DNA from: Pseudomonadota bacterium
GTDB taxonomy: Bacteria; Pseudomonadota; Gammaproteobacteria; Burkholderiales; Rhodocyclaceae
DNA: 41,071 nt
Assembly: GCA_018262095.1 (NCBI GenBank)
Contig: JAGTRW010000034.1
Coordinates: 1 to 41,071 of the forward strand
Direction: 5' to 3'
The notes below the pieces were generated by a model. It was given only the letters and a program-made list of their open reading frames with translations. It was not told where the DNA came from and made no database searches. Below are positions 17,257 through 25,346 of the stretch, in pieces; the stretch's first letter is position 1; each line of letters starts with the position of its first letter. A program made the translations under genes and the position numbers.

Positions 17257-17288
17257 GGATCGGCGGATCGGCGGATCGGCGGATCGGC
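17257..17288. repeat. Four tandem copies of an 8-nt unit
   Basis: The unit GGATCGGC occurs four times without a mismatch, in the 182-nt gap between the end of fpr and the start of the kinase gene, about 127 nt upstream of the kinase ATG. Its period is not a multiple of three and it is not in a gene. Perfect short tandem repeats can change copy number by slippage and might alter promoter spacing. No other element is obvious in 17131-17312. Confidence 0.9.
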
Positions 17289-17312
17289 GCCTCTGCGCGG
17301 CGCCGGCTGGCC

Positions 17313-18089
17313 CTATTTCTCGACGAAGGCGCGCTCGATCACGTAGTCGCCCAGCGCGCCGATGTGCGGCGAGATCTCAAATCCACGCGCATCGAGCAGC
17401 GCGCAGCAATCGCCGATCATGTGCGGACTGCCGCAGATCATCGCGCGGTCGGTGGCCGGGTCGAACGGCGGCAGACCGATGTCGGAAAACAGCTTGCCGC
17501 TGCTTACGAGTTCGGTAATCCGGCCCTGGTGGTGGAAAGGCTCGCGCGTCACCGTCGGGTAGTAAATGAGCTTGTCGCGGACCAGGTCGGCGAAGTACTC
17601 GTGATTGGGCAACTCGCGCGTGATGAAGTCGCGGTAGGCAAGTTCGCTGACGGTGCGCACACCATGCACGAGAACGACCTTGTCGAAGCGCTCATAGCTT
17701 TCCGGGTCCTGGATCAGCGAGAGAAAGGGCGCCAGTCCCGTGCCGGTGGCCAGCATGTAGAGCGTCTTGCCCGGCCTGAGGTCGCGCAATACCAGCGTTC
17801 CGGTCGGCTTGCGGCTGACCACGACCGGGTCGCCGACCGACAGGTGCTGCAGCTTCGAGGTCAGCGGGCCGTTGGCGACCTTGATGCTGAAGAACTCGAG
17901 GAATTCGTCGTGGTTGGCCGAAGCGATGCTGTAGGCGCGCGTCAGCGGCCGGCCTTCCTGTTCGAGGCCGAGCATCACGAACTGGCCGTTGATGAAGCGC
18001 AGCCCGTCGTCGCGCGTCGTGCGAAAACTGAACAGGCTGTCGTTCCAGTGGTGGACCGAGATGACGTGCTGGGTGGAAAGAGTGCTCAT
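17313..18089 (-). CDS. fpr: Ferredoxin/flavodoxin--NADP+ reductase
   Basis: The 258-residue protein is a bacterial subclass I ferredoxin-NADP+ reductase, of the length of Pseudomonas and Azotobacter Fpr. The FAD-binding motif RAYSIAS is at residues 51-57 and the NADP-binding motif GTGLAP at 116-121. The C-terminus ends VIERAFVEK; the short extension after the aromatic/Ala position is typical of the Azotobacter-type enzymes. It moves electrons between NADPH and ferredoxin or flavodoxin in the cytoplasm and often supports Fe-S repair under oxidative stress. A promoter with TTTACA, 17 nt and TAGAAT lies upstream, and a divergent LysR gene of the FinR type flanks it. In pseudomonads FinR is known to control fpr, so the same pairing is likely here. 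Confidence 0.94.
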   Translation of the reverse strand: MSTLSTQHVISVHHWNDSLFSFRTTRDDGLRFINGQFVMLGLEQEGRPLTRAYSIASANHDEFLEFFSIKVANGPLTSKLQHLSVGDPVVVSRKPTGTLVLRDLRPGKTLYMLATGTGLAPFLSLIQDPESYERFDKVVLVHGVRTVSELAYRDFITRELPNHEYFADLVRDKLIYYPTVTREPFHHQGRITELVSSGKLFSDIGLPPFDPATDRAMICGSPHMIGDCCALLDARGFEISPHIGALGDYVIERAFVEK

Positions 18090-18121
18090 AATGCTTTCTT
18101 CGACAGTTTTTGACGCGATCG

Positions 18122-18150
18122 ATTCTATGGTGCGTTTTTATATCTGTAAA
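18122..18150 (-). promoter_or_regulatory. Sigma70-type promoter of fpr
   Basis: On the minus strand, -35 TTTACA (18145-18150) and -10 TAGAAT (18122-18127) are separated by 17 nt. Transcription would start near 18115 and give a 5' leader of about 25 nt before the fpr ATG at 18089. Confidence 0.72.
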
Positions 18151-18155
18151 ATGGG

Positions 18156-18167
18156 TTATTCTGATAA
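18156..18167. promoter_or_regulatory. Candidate activator site upstream of the fpr -35 box
   Basis: TTAT (18156-18159) and ATAA (18164-18167) are a short dyad immediately upstream of the fpr -35 element, where a LysR activator would contact RNA polymerase. Binding by the adjacent FinR-like regulator is inferred from position only. Confidence 0.4.
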
Positions 18168-18170
18168 TTG

Positions 18171-18189
18171 ATATCTATGGAATAGATAT
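18171..18189. promoter_or_regulatory. Perfect dyad overlapping the finR-like start codon
   Basis: ATATCTAT (18171-18178) and ATAGATAT (18182-18189) form a perfect 8-bp inverted repeat with a 3-nt spacer; it fits a T-N11-A LysR box. It covers the first two bases of the regulator's own ATG (18188), so binding there could repress the regulator gene itself. Confidence 0.55.
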
Positions 18190-19114
18190 GCGATACACCT
18201 TGAGGCAGATCGCTGTCTTTGTCGCTGTCGCGCGTCAGCAGAGCGTTTCGCGCGCCGCGGTCGCCTTGTCGCTGTCGCAGTCGGCGACCAGCACGGCGCT
18301 TGGCGAGCTTGAGCGGCTCTACGCGACGCAGCTTTTCGACCGCGTCGGCAAGACGCTGCGCCTCAACGAGCTCGGCCAGTCGCTGTTGCCGCAAGCGGTC
18401 GAGCTGATCGAGCGGGCGCAGGCGATCGAAACCGCACTCGAAGGTCGTGCCGGTTTCGGTCATCTGCGCATCGGCGCGACGCTGACCATCGGCAATTACC
18501 TGGCGACGCTGATCGTCGCCGACTTTCTCAAGCGCCATCCCGAAAGTTCGGCCCAACTGCAGGTGCACAACACGGCGACGATCATCGACCAGGTCGCCGG
18601 CTACGAGCTCGATCTGGGGCTGATCGAAGGCCACTGCCATCACCCCGACCTCACCGTCGAACCGTGGGTCGAAGACGAACTGGTGGTTTTTTGTTCGCCT
18701 GCTCATCCGCTGGCTCGCCAGGGTTCGGCGACGCTCGCCGAACTGGCGCAGGAACACTGGATCGTCCGCGAGCCGGGGTCGGGGACGCGCGAGACGCTCG
18801 ATCGGGCCTTGCGCCAGCATCAGCAGGAGCTCAAGGTGCGGCTTGAGCTCGAGCACACCGAGGCGATCAAGCGCGCCGTCGAGTTCGGTTTGGGCATCGG
18901 CTGCATCTCTCGGCTGGCGCTGCGCGAGGCGTTCCGGCGCGGCAGTCTGGTGGCGATCGCGACGCCGCAGCTCGATCTTCTGCGGCATTTCCAGTTTCTC
19001 TGGCACCAGCGCAAATTCCAGACCGCCGGGATGCGCGAATTCGTCGGCCTGTGCCGCGCGATGACCGCCGGCGTCAAGCGCAGCGACGAGATCGAGTGGC
19101 CGTTTATTCCGTGA
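18188..19114 (+). CDS. LysR-type regulator, FinR-like
   Basis: A 308-residue LysR-type transcriptional regulator. The winged helix-turn-helix (about residues 1-60) reads MRYTLRQIAVFVAVARQQSV and ALSLSQSATSTALGELERLY. The effector-binding domain follows (GHLRIGATLTIGNYLATLIVADFLKRHP, LDLGLIEGHCHHPDL). The ATG at 18188 is chosen because the conserved LysR start is here; the in-frame sequence upstream is AT-rich intergenic DNA. The gene is divergent from fpr with 98 nt between start codons, the same arrangement as finR-fpr in Pseudomonas, and the DNA-binding sequence resembles FinR as I recall it. It probably activates fpr under superoxide or iron stress. It ends exactly where the next, convergent LysR gene ends. 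Confidence 0.87.
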   Translation: MRYTLRQIAVFVAVARQQSVSRAAVALSLSQSATSTALGELERLYATQLFDRVGKTLRLNELGQSLLPQAVELIERAQAIETALEGRAGFGHLRIGATLTIGNYLATLIVADFLKRHPESSAQLQVHNTATIIDQVAGYELDLGLIEGHCHHPDLTVEPWVEDELVVFCSPAHPLARQGSATLAELAQEHWIVREPGSGTRETLDRALRQHQQELKVRLELEHTEAIKRAVEFGLGIGCISRLALREAFRRGSLVAIATPQLDLLRHFQFLWHQRKFQTAGMREFVGLCRAMTAGVKRSDEIEWPFIP

Positions 19115-20017
19115 TCAGCGTGACTTGCCGGCGGCGGCGACGAGGATCTTGAGCAGGCCGCGCACGCTCGCCGAGCGCTCGAAGCGCCGATGCACGACGA
19201 TCAGTTTCGAATGCGCGTCGATTCCGGAGAGCGGCACGTAACAGACCCCCGGCAAGCGCAGGTGACTGACCAGGTCGGCCATCAGGCTGACGCCAAAGCC
19301 GGCGGCGATGAGGCTGATCATGGTCGCGATTTCGGAAACGCGTTGCGCGATGCGCGGCTCGAACCCCGCCTCATGGCACAGTTCGAGCAGCGCGTGACCG
19401 AGGCCGACGCCTTGCGGATCGAGAAACGCGAGGAAATCGTCGCCAGCCAGCTCGCTCAAGGCGATCGACTGCGCCTTGGCCAAGCGATGGTCGACCGGCA
19501 ATACCGCGACCAGGCGCTGGCTCGACAAGGTGAAGAACTCGATCCCTTCGGGCATTTGCTGCGGCAAAGGCTCGCGCACGATCGCAATGTCGAGTTGCCG
19601 CTGGAACACCGCGTCGATCTGCGCCAGGATGGCCTGCTCGTAGAGCGTCAGGCGGACCTGCGGATGTTGCTGGCAATACGCCTTGAGCAGGCGCGGGAAG
19701 CGCATCTCGTACATCACTGAGCCGACGTAACCGATGTCGATCGTTCCGGCTTCGCCGCGCGCCGTATCCTGCGCGATACGCACCGATTTTTCGGCCATTT
19801 CGAGCGTCGCCCGGGCCTCTTGCAAAAAAGCCGCGCCGGCCTCGGTGAGCTCGATGCGTCGATTCGTTCGCGCAAAGAGCTGCACCCCCAACTGTTTTTC
19901 GAGCGCCTTGATCTGCTGGCTCAACGCCGGTTGCGATACGCCGAGCCGCTCGGCGGCGCGCGCATAGTGCAATTCGTCGGCGGTCGTGACGAAATAGCGG
20001 AATTGCCTGAAATCCAT
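19115..20017 (-). CDS. LysR-type regulator of the divergent EamA transporter
   Basis: A 300-residue LysR-type regulator. The helix-turn-helix is at residues 1-60 (MDFRQFRYFVTTADELHYARAAERLGVSQPALSQQI). The effector domain contains GTIDIGYVGSVMYEMRFPRLLKAY and lies at about 90-295. The N-terminal sequence resembles the BenM/CatM/AlsR group, but the ligand cannot be named. It diverges from an EamA-family exporter (107 nt between start codons), which it probably controls; a dyad is present in between (20041-20062). It is convergent with the FinR-like gene with no base between the two stop codons and no visible terminator, so the transcripts must overlap. Confidence 0.9.
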   Translation of the reverse strand: MDFRQFRYFVTTADELHYARAAERLGVSQPALSQQIKALEKQLGVQLFARTNRRIELTEAGAAFLQEARATLEMAEKSVRIAQDTARGEAGTIDIGYVGSVMYEMRFPRLLKAYCQQHPQVRLTLYEQAILAQIDAVFQRQLDIAIVREPLPQQMPEGIEFFTLSSQRLVAVLPVDHRLAKAQSIALSELAGDDFLAFLDPQGVGLGHALLELCHEAGFEPRIAQRVSEIATMISLIAAGFGVSLMADLVSHLRLPGVCYVPLSGIDAHSKLIVVHRRFERSASVRGLLKILVAAAGKSR

Positions 20018-20040
20018 GGTGTTTTTAAATAAGAAATTAT

Positions 20041-20062
20041 TATCGATTTTATATCATCGATA
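20041..20062. promoter_or_regulatory. Candidate LysR operator between lysR and the EamA gene
   Basis: TATCGAT (20041-20047) and ATCGATA (20056-20062) form a perfect 7-bp inverted repeat with an 8-nt AT-rich spacer. It lies 24 nt upstream of the LysR start and about 60 nt upstream of the exporter start, a place suited to autoregulation and divergent control. Confidence 0.5.
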
Positions 20063-20124
20063 GGATTGATTGTTGTTCTGGGCAGAGGATAATCAGTCGA
20101 TTGTGAATATTGAGGATCTGCCCG

Positions 20125-21078
20125 TTGAATCCGCATCCGTTTTTCTCCAACCGCAAGGTCGTTTTCCTGCTCGCTTCGTTTTGCTGCCTGCTCTGGGCGA
20201 GTTCGTACCCGGCAATCAAGAACGGTTACGCGATGTTCTCGATCGCGCCGACCGACGTGCCGAGCAAGATGGTTTTCGCCGGTTTCCGTTTCCTGTTCGC
20301 CGGCGCGCTGCTGCTGCTCGGCGCCGCGTTGAGCCGCCGCAACATCCTGGCGCTGAGCTGGCAGAACGTTCGCCAGGTCACCGCGCTCGGGCTGGTGCAA
20401 ACGTCGATCCACTATGTTTTTTTCTATATCGGACTGGCCTACACGACCGGCGTCAAGAGCTCGATCATGAACGCCACCGGGACTTTTTTCAGCGTTCTGC
20501 TGGCGCACTTCATTTACCGCAATGACCGCCTGACGACCAACAAGGTGCTCGGTTGCCTGATCGGCTTTGCCGGTGTGATGGTCGTCAATTTCAACCGCGA
20601 TCTGCTCGATTTCAACTTCACGCTGCTCGGCGAGGGCTTCGTCGTGATCGCGGCATTCATCCTTGCCGCGGCGTCGATCTACGGCAAGAAAATTTCGCAG
20701 AAAATGGATTCGATCATCCTCGCCGGCTATCAGCTGGCGATCGGCGGCGCGGTGCTGGTCGCCGCCGGTTACGGCAGCGGCGGGTCGCTCACCGGATTCA
20801 CACTGGCTTCGTCGCTGCTGCTCGGCTACCTGGTGCTGCTCTCTTCGCTGGCCTTCGGCCTGTGGACGATCCTGCTCAAATACAACCGCGTCGGGTTGGT
20901 GACGGTCTTCAACTTCCTGGTGCCGATTTTCGGCGCGATCCTGTCGGCGATGTTTCTCGGCGAGACGGTGCTCGAATGGAAGAACCTCGCTGCGCTCGCT
21001 TTCGTCTGCGCCGGGATCTGGCTGGTGACCAAGGAGCCGCGGCCGGCGCTGCCTCTGATTTGCCCGAAGCCGTGTTGA
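20125..21078 (+). CDS. EamA (DMT superfamily) transporter
   Basis: The 317-residue protein has about ten hydrophobic membrane segments in two EamA repeats: the first starts VVFLLASFCCLLWASSYPAIK (about 12-140), the second LLGEGFVVIAAFILAAASIYGKKIS (about 165-300). EamA/DMT proteins are inner-membrane exporters or exchangers for metabolites, amino acids or drugs; the substrate cannot be told. I chose TTG 20125 because GAGG (20112-20115) is about 9 nt before it; a TTG at 20110 lies in frame but overlaps that site. The gene is divergent from a LysR regulator that probably controls it. No terminator is evident before the convergent DUF3301 gene, only a 10-nt gap. Confidence 0.87.
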   Translation: MNPHPFFSNRKVVFLLASFCCLLWASSYPAIKNGYAMFSIAPTDVPSKMVFAGFRFLFAGALLLLGAALSRRNILALSWQNVRQVTALGLVQTSIHYVFFYIGLAYTTGVKSSIMNATGTFFSVLLAHFIYRNDRLTTNKVLGCLIGFAGVMVVNFNRDLLDFNFTLLGEGFVVIAAFILAAASIYGKKISQKMDSIILAGYQLAIGGAVLVAAGYGSGGSLTGFTLASSLLLGYLVLLSSLAFGLWTILLKYNRVGLVTVFNFLVPIFGAILSAMFLGETVLEWKNLAALAFVCAGIWLVTKEPRPALPLICPKPC

Positions 21079-21088
21079 ATCCGGCAAC

Positions 21089-21421
21089 TCAGTGCAGCAG
21101 CGTCAGCGCTGGCGGGCGGCGAAAATTCAGATTGATCACCAGCACGCGGCTGCCGAGCATGACGATGCTGCCGGGGTGGCGGTCGTTGCCGCTGTCGCTG
21201 TACTCGAAGTTGTAAACCCGACGCAGGCGAACGACGCCGTCGTCGTCGCGGCCGACAGCGAGGCGGGTGATGGCGACCGTGTCGTCGAGCAGCAGCAGGT
21301 CCTCCGATACGCACGCCGACTTGGCCGCGGCGATCGCCTTTTCGCGCGCGTCGAGGCTGTCGTACCAGAGCCAAGCGCCGCCCGCGAAGAGCAGCAAGGC
21401 GAGAATATCGAGTAAATCCAT
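21089..21421 (-). CDS. DUF3301 domain protein
   Basis: A 110-residue protein with an N-terminal membrane segment (LLDILALLLFAGGAWLWYD, residues 3-21), then a soluble domain with DAREKAIAAAKSACVSEDLLLLDDTV and RLRRVYNFEYSDSGNDRHPGSIVMLG. This matches the DUF3301 family of small membrane-anchored proteins of unknown function in beta- and gammaproteobacteria. The family often lies next to unrelated housekeeping genes. It is the last gene of the minus-strand run that starts with gcvT, 50 nt after the preceding small membrane protein. Confidence 0.83.
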   Translation of the reverse strand: MDLLDILALLLFAGGAWLWYDSLDAREKAIAAAKSACVSEDLLLLDDTVAITRLAVGRDDDGVVRLRRVYNFEYSDSGNDRHPGSIVMLGSRVLVINLNFRRPPALTLLH

Positions 21422-21471
21422 GGCGCGAGTTTAAGCGAAATCATCGCCGGCGCGGGCGGCGAAGCGCCTGC

Positions 21472-21816
21472 TCAATCGTCCTCAGGCCGCCGGCGTGCCG
21501 CCAGGAAGCAGAGCAGCGCGCCGCCGCTGGCGAGTGTTGCCAGCGTATAGGCGAGATGTTTGCCGACCCACAGGCCCGAGAACCAGCGGTTGAAGTCGTC
21601 GGCCATGATCGCCGCCTTGCCGCCGAAACGCTCGAGATCGTGGCGGTAGGCCTTCGATTCGTAAGCCTGGATCGGATAGGCGACGCCATTGACGAATTCG
21701 TAGCCGAGCGCGTCGCCGCTCTCGTCACCCGCGTTGACATAGATCGCCGCGGCGCCAATCCAGCCGGCGAGCAGGATCGCCGCGCCGACCAGATGGAGAC
21801 GGCGCCTAGTAGTCAC
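21472..21816 (-). CDS. Small membrane protein of unknown function
   Basis: About 114 residues with two membrane segments: one near the N-terminus ([21 protein letters not shown]) and one near the C-terminus ([19 protein letters not shown]). Between them is a mainly polar loop of about 50 residues rich in Tyr, Asp and Arg ([29 protein letters not shown]), which would face the periplasm if the basic ends are cytoplasmic. I do not recognise the family. The GTG at 21816 overlaps the end of gcvP by 11 nt; an in-frame ATG at 21855 would give 127 aa and a longer overlap. It is probably co-transcribed with gcvP and the DUF3301 gene. Confidence 0.7.
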   Translation of the reverse strand: MTTRRRLHLVGAAILLAGWIGAAAIYVNAGDESGDALGYEFVNGVAYPIQAYESKAYRHDLERFGGKAAIMADDFNRWFSGLWVGKHLAYTLATLASGGALLCFLAARRRPEDD

Positions 21817-24691
21817 TGACCGGCGCGCAGGCACAGAAGAGATGACGGTCGCCATAGACGTCGTCGATGCGATTGACGCTCGGCCAGAACTTGTTGGCGG
21901 CGACCCAGGGCAGCGGGAAGACGGCTTCGGCGACGCTGTACGGCCGCGTCCACTCGCTGCCGATGACGTCGGCCTGGGTGTGCGGCGCGTTCTTGAGCGG
22001 ATTGTCGTCGGCCGGCCAGAGACCCTGTTCGATTTTCCGGATTTCCTCGCGGATGGCGGTCATCGCCGCGATGAAGCGGTCGAGTTCGGCCTTCGATTCG
22101 GATTCGGTCGGCTCGATCATCATCGTCCCGGCGACCGGGAAGCTCACCGTCGGCGCGTGGAAACCGTAGTCCATCAGGCGCTTGGCGATGTCGATCTCGG
22201 CGACACCGGTGGCGGCCTTGAGCGGGCGGATGTCGATGATGCATTCGTGCGCGACGCGGCCGTTCTTTCCGGTGTAGAGCACCGGGTAATGTGGGTTGAG
22301 CTGCGTGGCGACGTAGTTGGCGTTGAGGATCGCAAGCTCGGTCGCGCGTTTGAGGCCGCGCCCGCCGAGCATTGCGATGTACATCCACGAGATCGGCAGG
22401 ATAGACGCCGATCCCCACGGCGCCGCCGAAACCGCACCTTGTCCGGCGTGCGGACCGCTGATCGGCTGCACCGAATGGTTGGCCATGAACGGCGCCAGGT
22501 GCGCCTTGAGGCCGATCGGTCCCATTCCCGGTCCGCCGCCGCCGTGCGGGATGGCGAAGGTCTTGTGCAGGTTCATGTGGCTGACGTCGGCGCCGATGCT
22601 CGCCGGCGAAGTGAGGCCGACCTGCGCGTTGAGGTTGGCGCCGTCCATATAGACCTGGCCGCCGTGTGCGTGGATGATCGCGCAGATGTCCTTGATCGAC
22701 TCCTCGAAGACGCCGTGCGTCGACGGGTAGGTGACCATCAGGCACGACAGTTGGTCAGCGTATTGCGCCGCCTTGGCGGTGAGGTCGGCGACGTCGATGT
22801 TGCCGCGCTCGTCGCAGTCGACGACGACGATGGTCAGGCCGCCCATTTGCGCCGACGCCGGATTGGTGCCGTGCGCCGAGCGCGGGATCAGGCAGACCTT
22901 GCGCGCGCTCTCGCCGCGGCTCGCCTGATAGCGTGTGATGGCGACGATTCCGGCGTATTCGCCCTGCGCGCCCGAGTTGGGCTGCATGCAGATGGCGTCA
23001 AAACCGGTGATCGCCTTCAAGGCGTTCTCGAGGCCGGCAATCATCTCCATATAGCCCTGCGCCTGGTCGATCGGCGCGAAGGGGTGGAGGTCGGCGAACT
23101 CGGGCCAGGTGATCGGGATCATCTCGCTGGTCGCGTTGAGCTTCATGGTGCACGAGCCGAGCGAGATCATCGAGTGGTCGAGCGCGAGATCCTTGTTCTG
23201 CAGTCGCTTCAAGTAGCGCAACATCTCGTGTTCGGTGTGGTAGCGGTTGAACACCGGGTGCGTGAGGATCGCGTCGCTGCGCCGCAGCGACCCGGGCAGC
23301 GTCGAGTCGAGCTGCTGTACTTCGCGGTCGAGCGCGTCGAATGCCGCGCCGTCGAGCGCGATTCCGGTGATCAGCTTGATCAGCGCGACGACGTCGTCGC
23401 GCGTCGATTTCTCGTTGAAGGCGATTCCCAACACGTTGTCATCGACGCAGCGAAGGTTGTAGCCGGCGGCGAGCGCCGCCTGGTAGACGGTGAGCGCGCG
23501 AGCGCCCAGGTCGATCTGCAGCGTGTCGAAGAAGTTCTTGCTCAGCACCTCGACGCCGGCGCGCGTAAGTCCAGCGGCGAGGATCGCGGCGAGCCGGTGA
23601 ATGCGCTCGGCGATCGCGGTCAGTCCCTGCGGACCGTGATAGACGGCGTACATCCCGGCCATGTTGGCGAGCAGCACTTGCGAAGTACAGATGTTGGAGT
23701 TGGCTTTTTCGCGCCGGATGTGCTGCTCGCGAGTCTGCAGCGCCATGCGCAGCGCGCTGTTGCCGCGCGCATCGACCGACACGCCGATGATCCGCCCGGC
23801 GACCGAACGCCTGTGCTCGTCGCGCGTCGCGAAGAAAGCGGCGTGCGGTCCGCCAAAACCCATCGGCACGCCGAAGCGCTGCGCCGAACCGAAAGCGATG
23901 TCGGCGCCCATGGCGCCCGGCGACTTGAGCAGCACCAGCGCCATCAGGTCGCAGGCGAGTGCGACGACGCTGCCGCGCGCTTTGAGCGCGGCGATCTGAG
24001 CGCTCAAGTCGGCAATCTCGCCGCGCTCGTTGGGGTATTGGAAGATCGCGCCGAAGAGATCGTGCTGCGCGGCGTCGTCGGGCGCGCCGAAAACGAGTTC
24101 GAAGCCGAAGTAGCCGGCGCGCGTTTTGATCACGTCGATGGTCTGCGGGAAACAGGCTGCATCGACGAAGAAACGATTCGATTTCGACTTTGAAACGCGC
24201 CGCGCCATGGTCATCGCTTCGGCCGCTGCAGTCGCTTCGTCGAGCAAGGAGGCGTTGGCGAGCTCAAGTCCGGTGAGGTCGATCACCATCTGCTGGTAGT
24301 TGAGCAGCGCTTCGAGCCGGCCTTGCGCGATCTCGGCCTGGTACGGCGTATAGGCGGTGTACCAGCCCGGATTTTCGAGCACGTTGCGAACGATCACCTT
24401 GGGCGTGACCGTGTCCGCATAGCCCATGCCGATCATCGACTTTTGCACCCGGTTCTTGCCGGCGATCATCCTGAGCGCGGCGAGCGCTTCGGCCTCGGGC
24501 CGGCAATCGGGCAGTTGCAGCGGCGCCGGCAGGCGGATCGCTGATGGCACGGTCTGCTCGATCAGCGCGTCGAGGCTGGGGGCGCCGACGGCAGCGAGCA
24601 TGGCGTCGATGTCGCTCGGGCTGGAGCCGATGTGGCGGTTGATGAACTCGTCGCGTTGCTCGAGTGCGCTAAGGGGCAGAGTCTGTGGCAT
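21806..24691 (-). CDS. gcvP: Glycine dehydrogenase (aminomethyl-transferring), P protein
   Basis: The 961-residue single-chain P protein of the glycine cleavage system decarboxylates glycine with pyridoxal phosphate and moves the aminomethyl group to lipoylated GcvH. The PLP lysine is Lys710 in [20 protein letters not shown]. The N-terminal part starts [16 protein letters not shown], which is typical, and the length matches E. coli GcvP (957 aa). Homologous N- and C-terminal halves are both intact ([10 protein letters not shown]-like segment near 155; [11 protein letters not shown] near 515). It is the third gene of gcvT-gcvH-gcvP, 149 nt after gcvH. No terminator is visible in that gap. Confidence 0.97.
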   Translation of the reverse strand: MPQTLPLSALEQRDEFINRHIGSSPSDIDAMLAAVGAPSLDALIEQTVPSAIRLPAPLQLPDCRPEAEALAALRMIAGKNRVQKSMIGMGYADTVTPKVIVRNVLENPGWYTAYTPYQAEIAQGRLEALLNYQQMVIDLTGLELANASLLDEATAAAEAMTMARRVSKSKSNRFFVDAACFPQTIDVIKTRAGYFGFELVFGAPDDAAQHDLFGAIFQYPNERGEIADLSAQIAALKARGSVVALACDLMALVLLKSPGAMGADIAFGSAQRFGVPMGFGGPHAAFFATRDEHRRSVAGRIIGVSVDARGNSALRMALQTREQHIRREKANSNICTSQVLLANMAGMYAVYHGPQGLTAIAERIHRLAAILAAGLTRAGVEVLSKNFFDTLQIDLGARALTVYQAALAAGYNLRCVDDNVLGIAFNEKSTRDDVVALIKLITGIALDGAAFDALDREVQQLDSTLPGSLRRSDAILTHPVFNRYHTEHEMLRYLKRLQNKDLALDHSMISLGSCTMKLNATSEMIPITWPEFADLHPFAPIDQAQGYMEMIAGLENALKAITGFDAICMQPNSGAQGEYAGIVAITRYQASRGESARKVCLIPRSAHGTNPASAQMGGLTIVVVDCDERGNIDVADLTAKAAQYADQLSCLMVTYPSTHGVFEESIKDICAIIHAHGGQVYMDGANLNAQVGLTSPASIGADVSHMNLHKTFAIPHGGGGPGMGPIGLKAHLAPFMANHSVQPISGPHAGQGAVSAAPWGSASILPISWMYIAMLGGRGLKRATELAILNANYVATQLNPHYPVLYTGKNGRVAHECIIDIRPLKAATGVAEIDIAKRLMDYGFHAPTVSFPVAGTMMIEPTESESKAELDRFIAAMTAIREEIRKIEQGLWPADDNPLKNAPHTQADVIGSEWTRPYSVAEAVFPLPWVAANKFWPSVNRIDDVYGDRHLFCACAPVSDY

Positions 24692-24840
24692 GGCGTGGTC
24701 CGGCAGGTGGGGCGGGGCAGGGGCCGCAAGGCCGCGTCCCTATTGGGTCTTCAAGGATATGCCGGGAAAGGTGCGTAGTTGTTGGCTCTCAGCAGGGCAC
24801 GCTGAAGAGCCGCGTGGCTACTCGCTTCCCGGGCAGGTCT

Positions 24841-25221
24841 TTATTCGCCGACGCTGGCGGTGTAAGCTGCGGCGTCGAGCAGCGCGTCTACGTCGCCGAG
24901 GTCGGCCGGCGTCATCTTGAACAGCCAAGCCGCGTAAGCGTCCTGATTGACGAGCTCAGGTGCGTCGGCGAGCGCCGCGTTGACCGCGGTGACGGTGCCG
25001 GCGACCGGCGCATAGACGTCGGCGGCGGCCTTGACCGATTCGACGACGGCAGCTTCCTGCGCCGCGGCGAGCTTGCCGCCGACTTCGGGCAGATCGATGA
25101 AGACGAGGTCGCCGAGCAGATCCTGCGCGTGCTCGGTGATGCCGACGGTGATCGTTCCGTCAGCTTCGGCGCGAACCCATTCGTGGCTCTTGGTGTATTT
25201 GAGATTGGCGGGGACGTTCAT
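24841..25221 (-). CDS. gcvH: Glycine cleavage system H protein
   Basis: The 126-residue lipoyl carrier protein shuttles the aminomethyl group between GcvP, GcvT and the lipoamide dehydrogenase. The lipoyl lysine is Lys64 in [19 protein letters not shown]. The N-terminus [16 protein letters not shown] is the family start, with AGGAG 7-8 nt before the ATG at 25221; an upstream in-frame ATG (25257) lies in the repeat region and is unlikely. It is 125 nt downstream of gcvT, and that gap holds a palindromic repeat. The next gene is gcvP. Confidence 0.97.
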   Translation of the reverse strand: MNVPANLKYTKSHEWVRAEADGTITVGITEHAQDLLGDLVFIDLPEVGGKLAAAQEAAVVESVKAAADVYAPVAGTVTAVNAALADAPELVNQDAYAAWLFKMTPADLGDVDALLDAAAYTASVGE

Positions 25222-25259
25222 GAGGCGCTCCTGGGTGATCAAAAAGGAAAAAACCACTA

Positions 25260-25335
25260 AACCACAACGAACACGACGCGCACAACGAAAACAGATCGAA
25301 ACGAATGGTCTTGCTTCTCGTTGTGCACGTCGTGG
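25260..25335. repeat. Palindromic repeat built from CACAACG-type 9-nt units, copy 1
   Basis: The left part is CCACAACGA, ACACGACGC, GCACAACGA in tandem. The right part (25319-25335) pairs with 25272-25288 with one mismatch, around a 30-nt loop. The element lies between gcvT and gcvH inside the operon. A second copy with the same unit lies at 30197-30327. No reading frame is likely to be expressed from it. It may fold as an RNA hairpin and reduce or separate expression of downstream genes. Confidence 0.8.
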
Positions 25336-25346
25336 CTAATTTTGTA

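Noticed and set aside
21842-24193. 783-codon plus-strand open frame opposite gcvP
   Set aside because: Antisense shadow of gcvP with low-complexity Arg/Val/Asp composition and no conserved domain.
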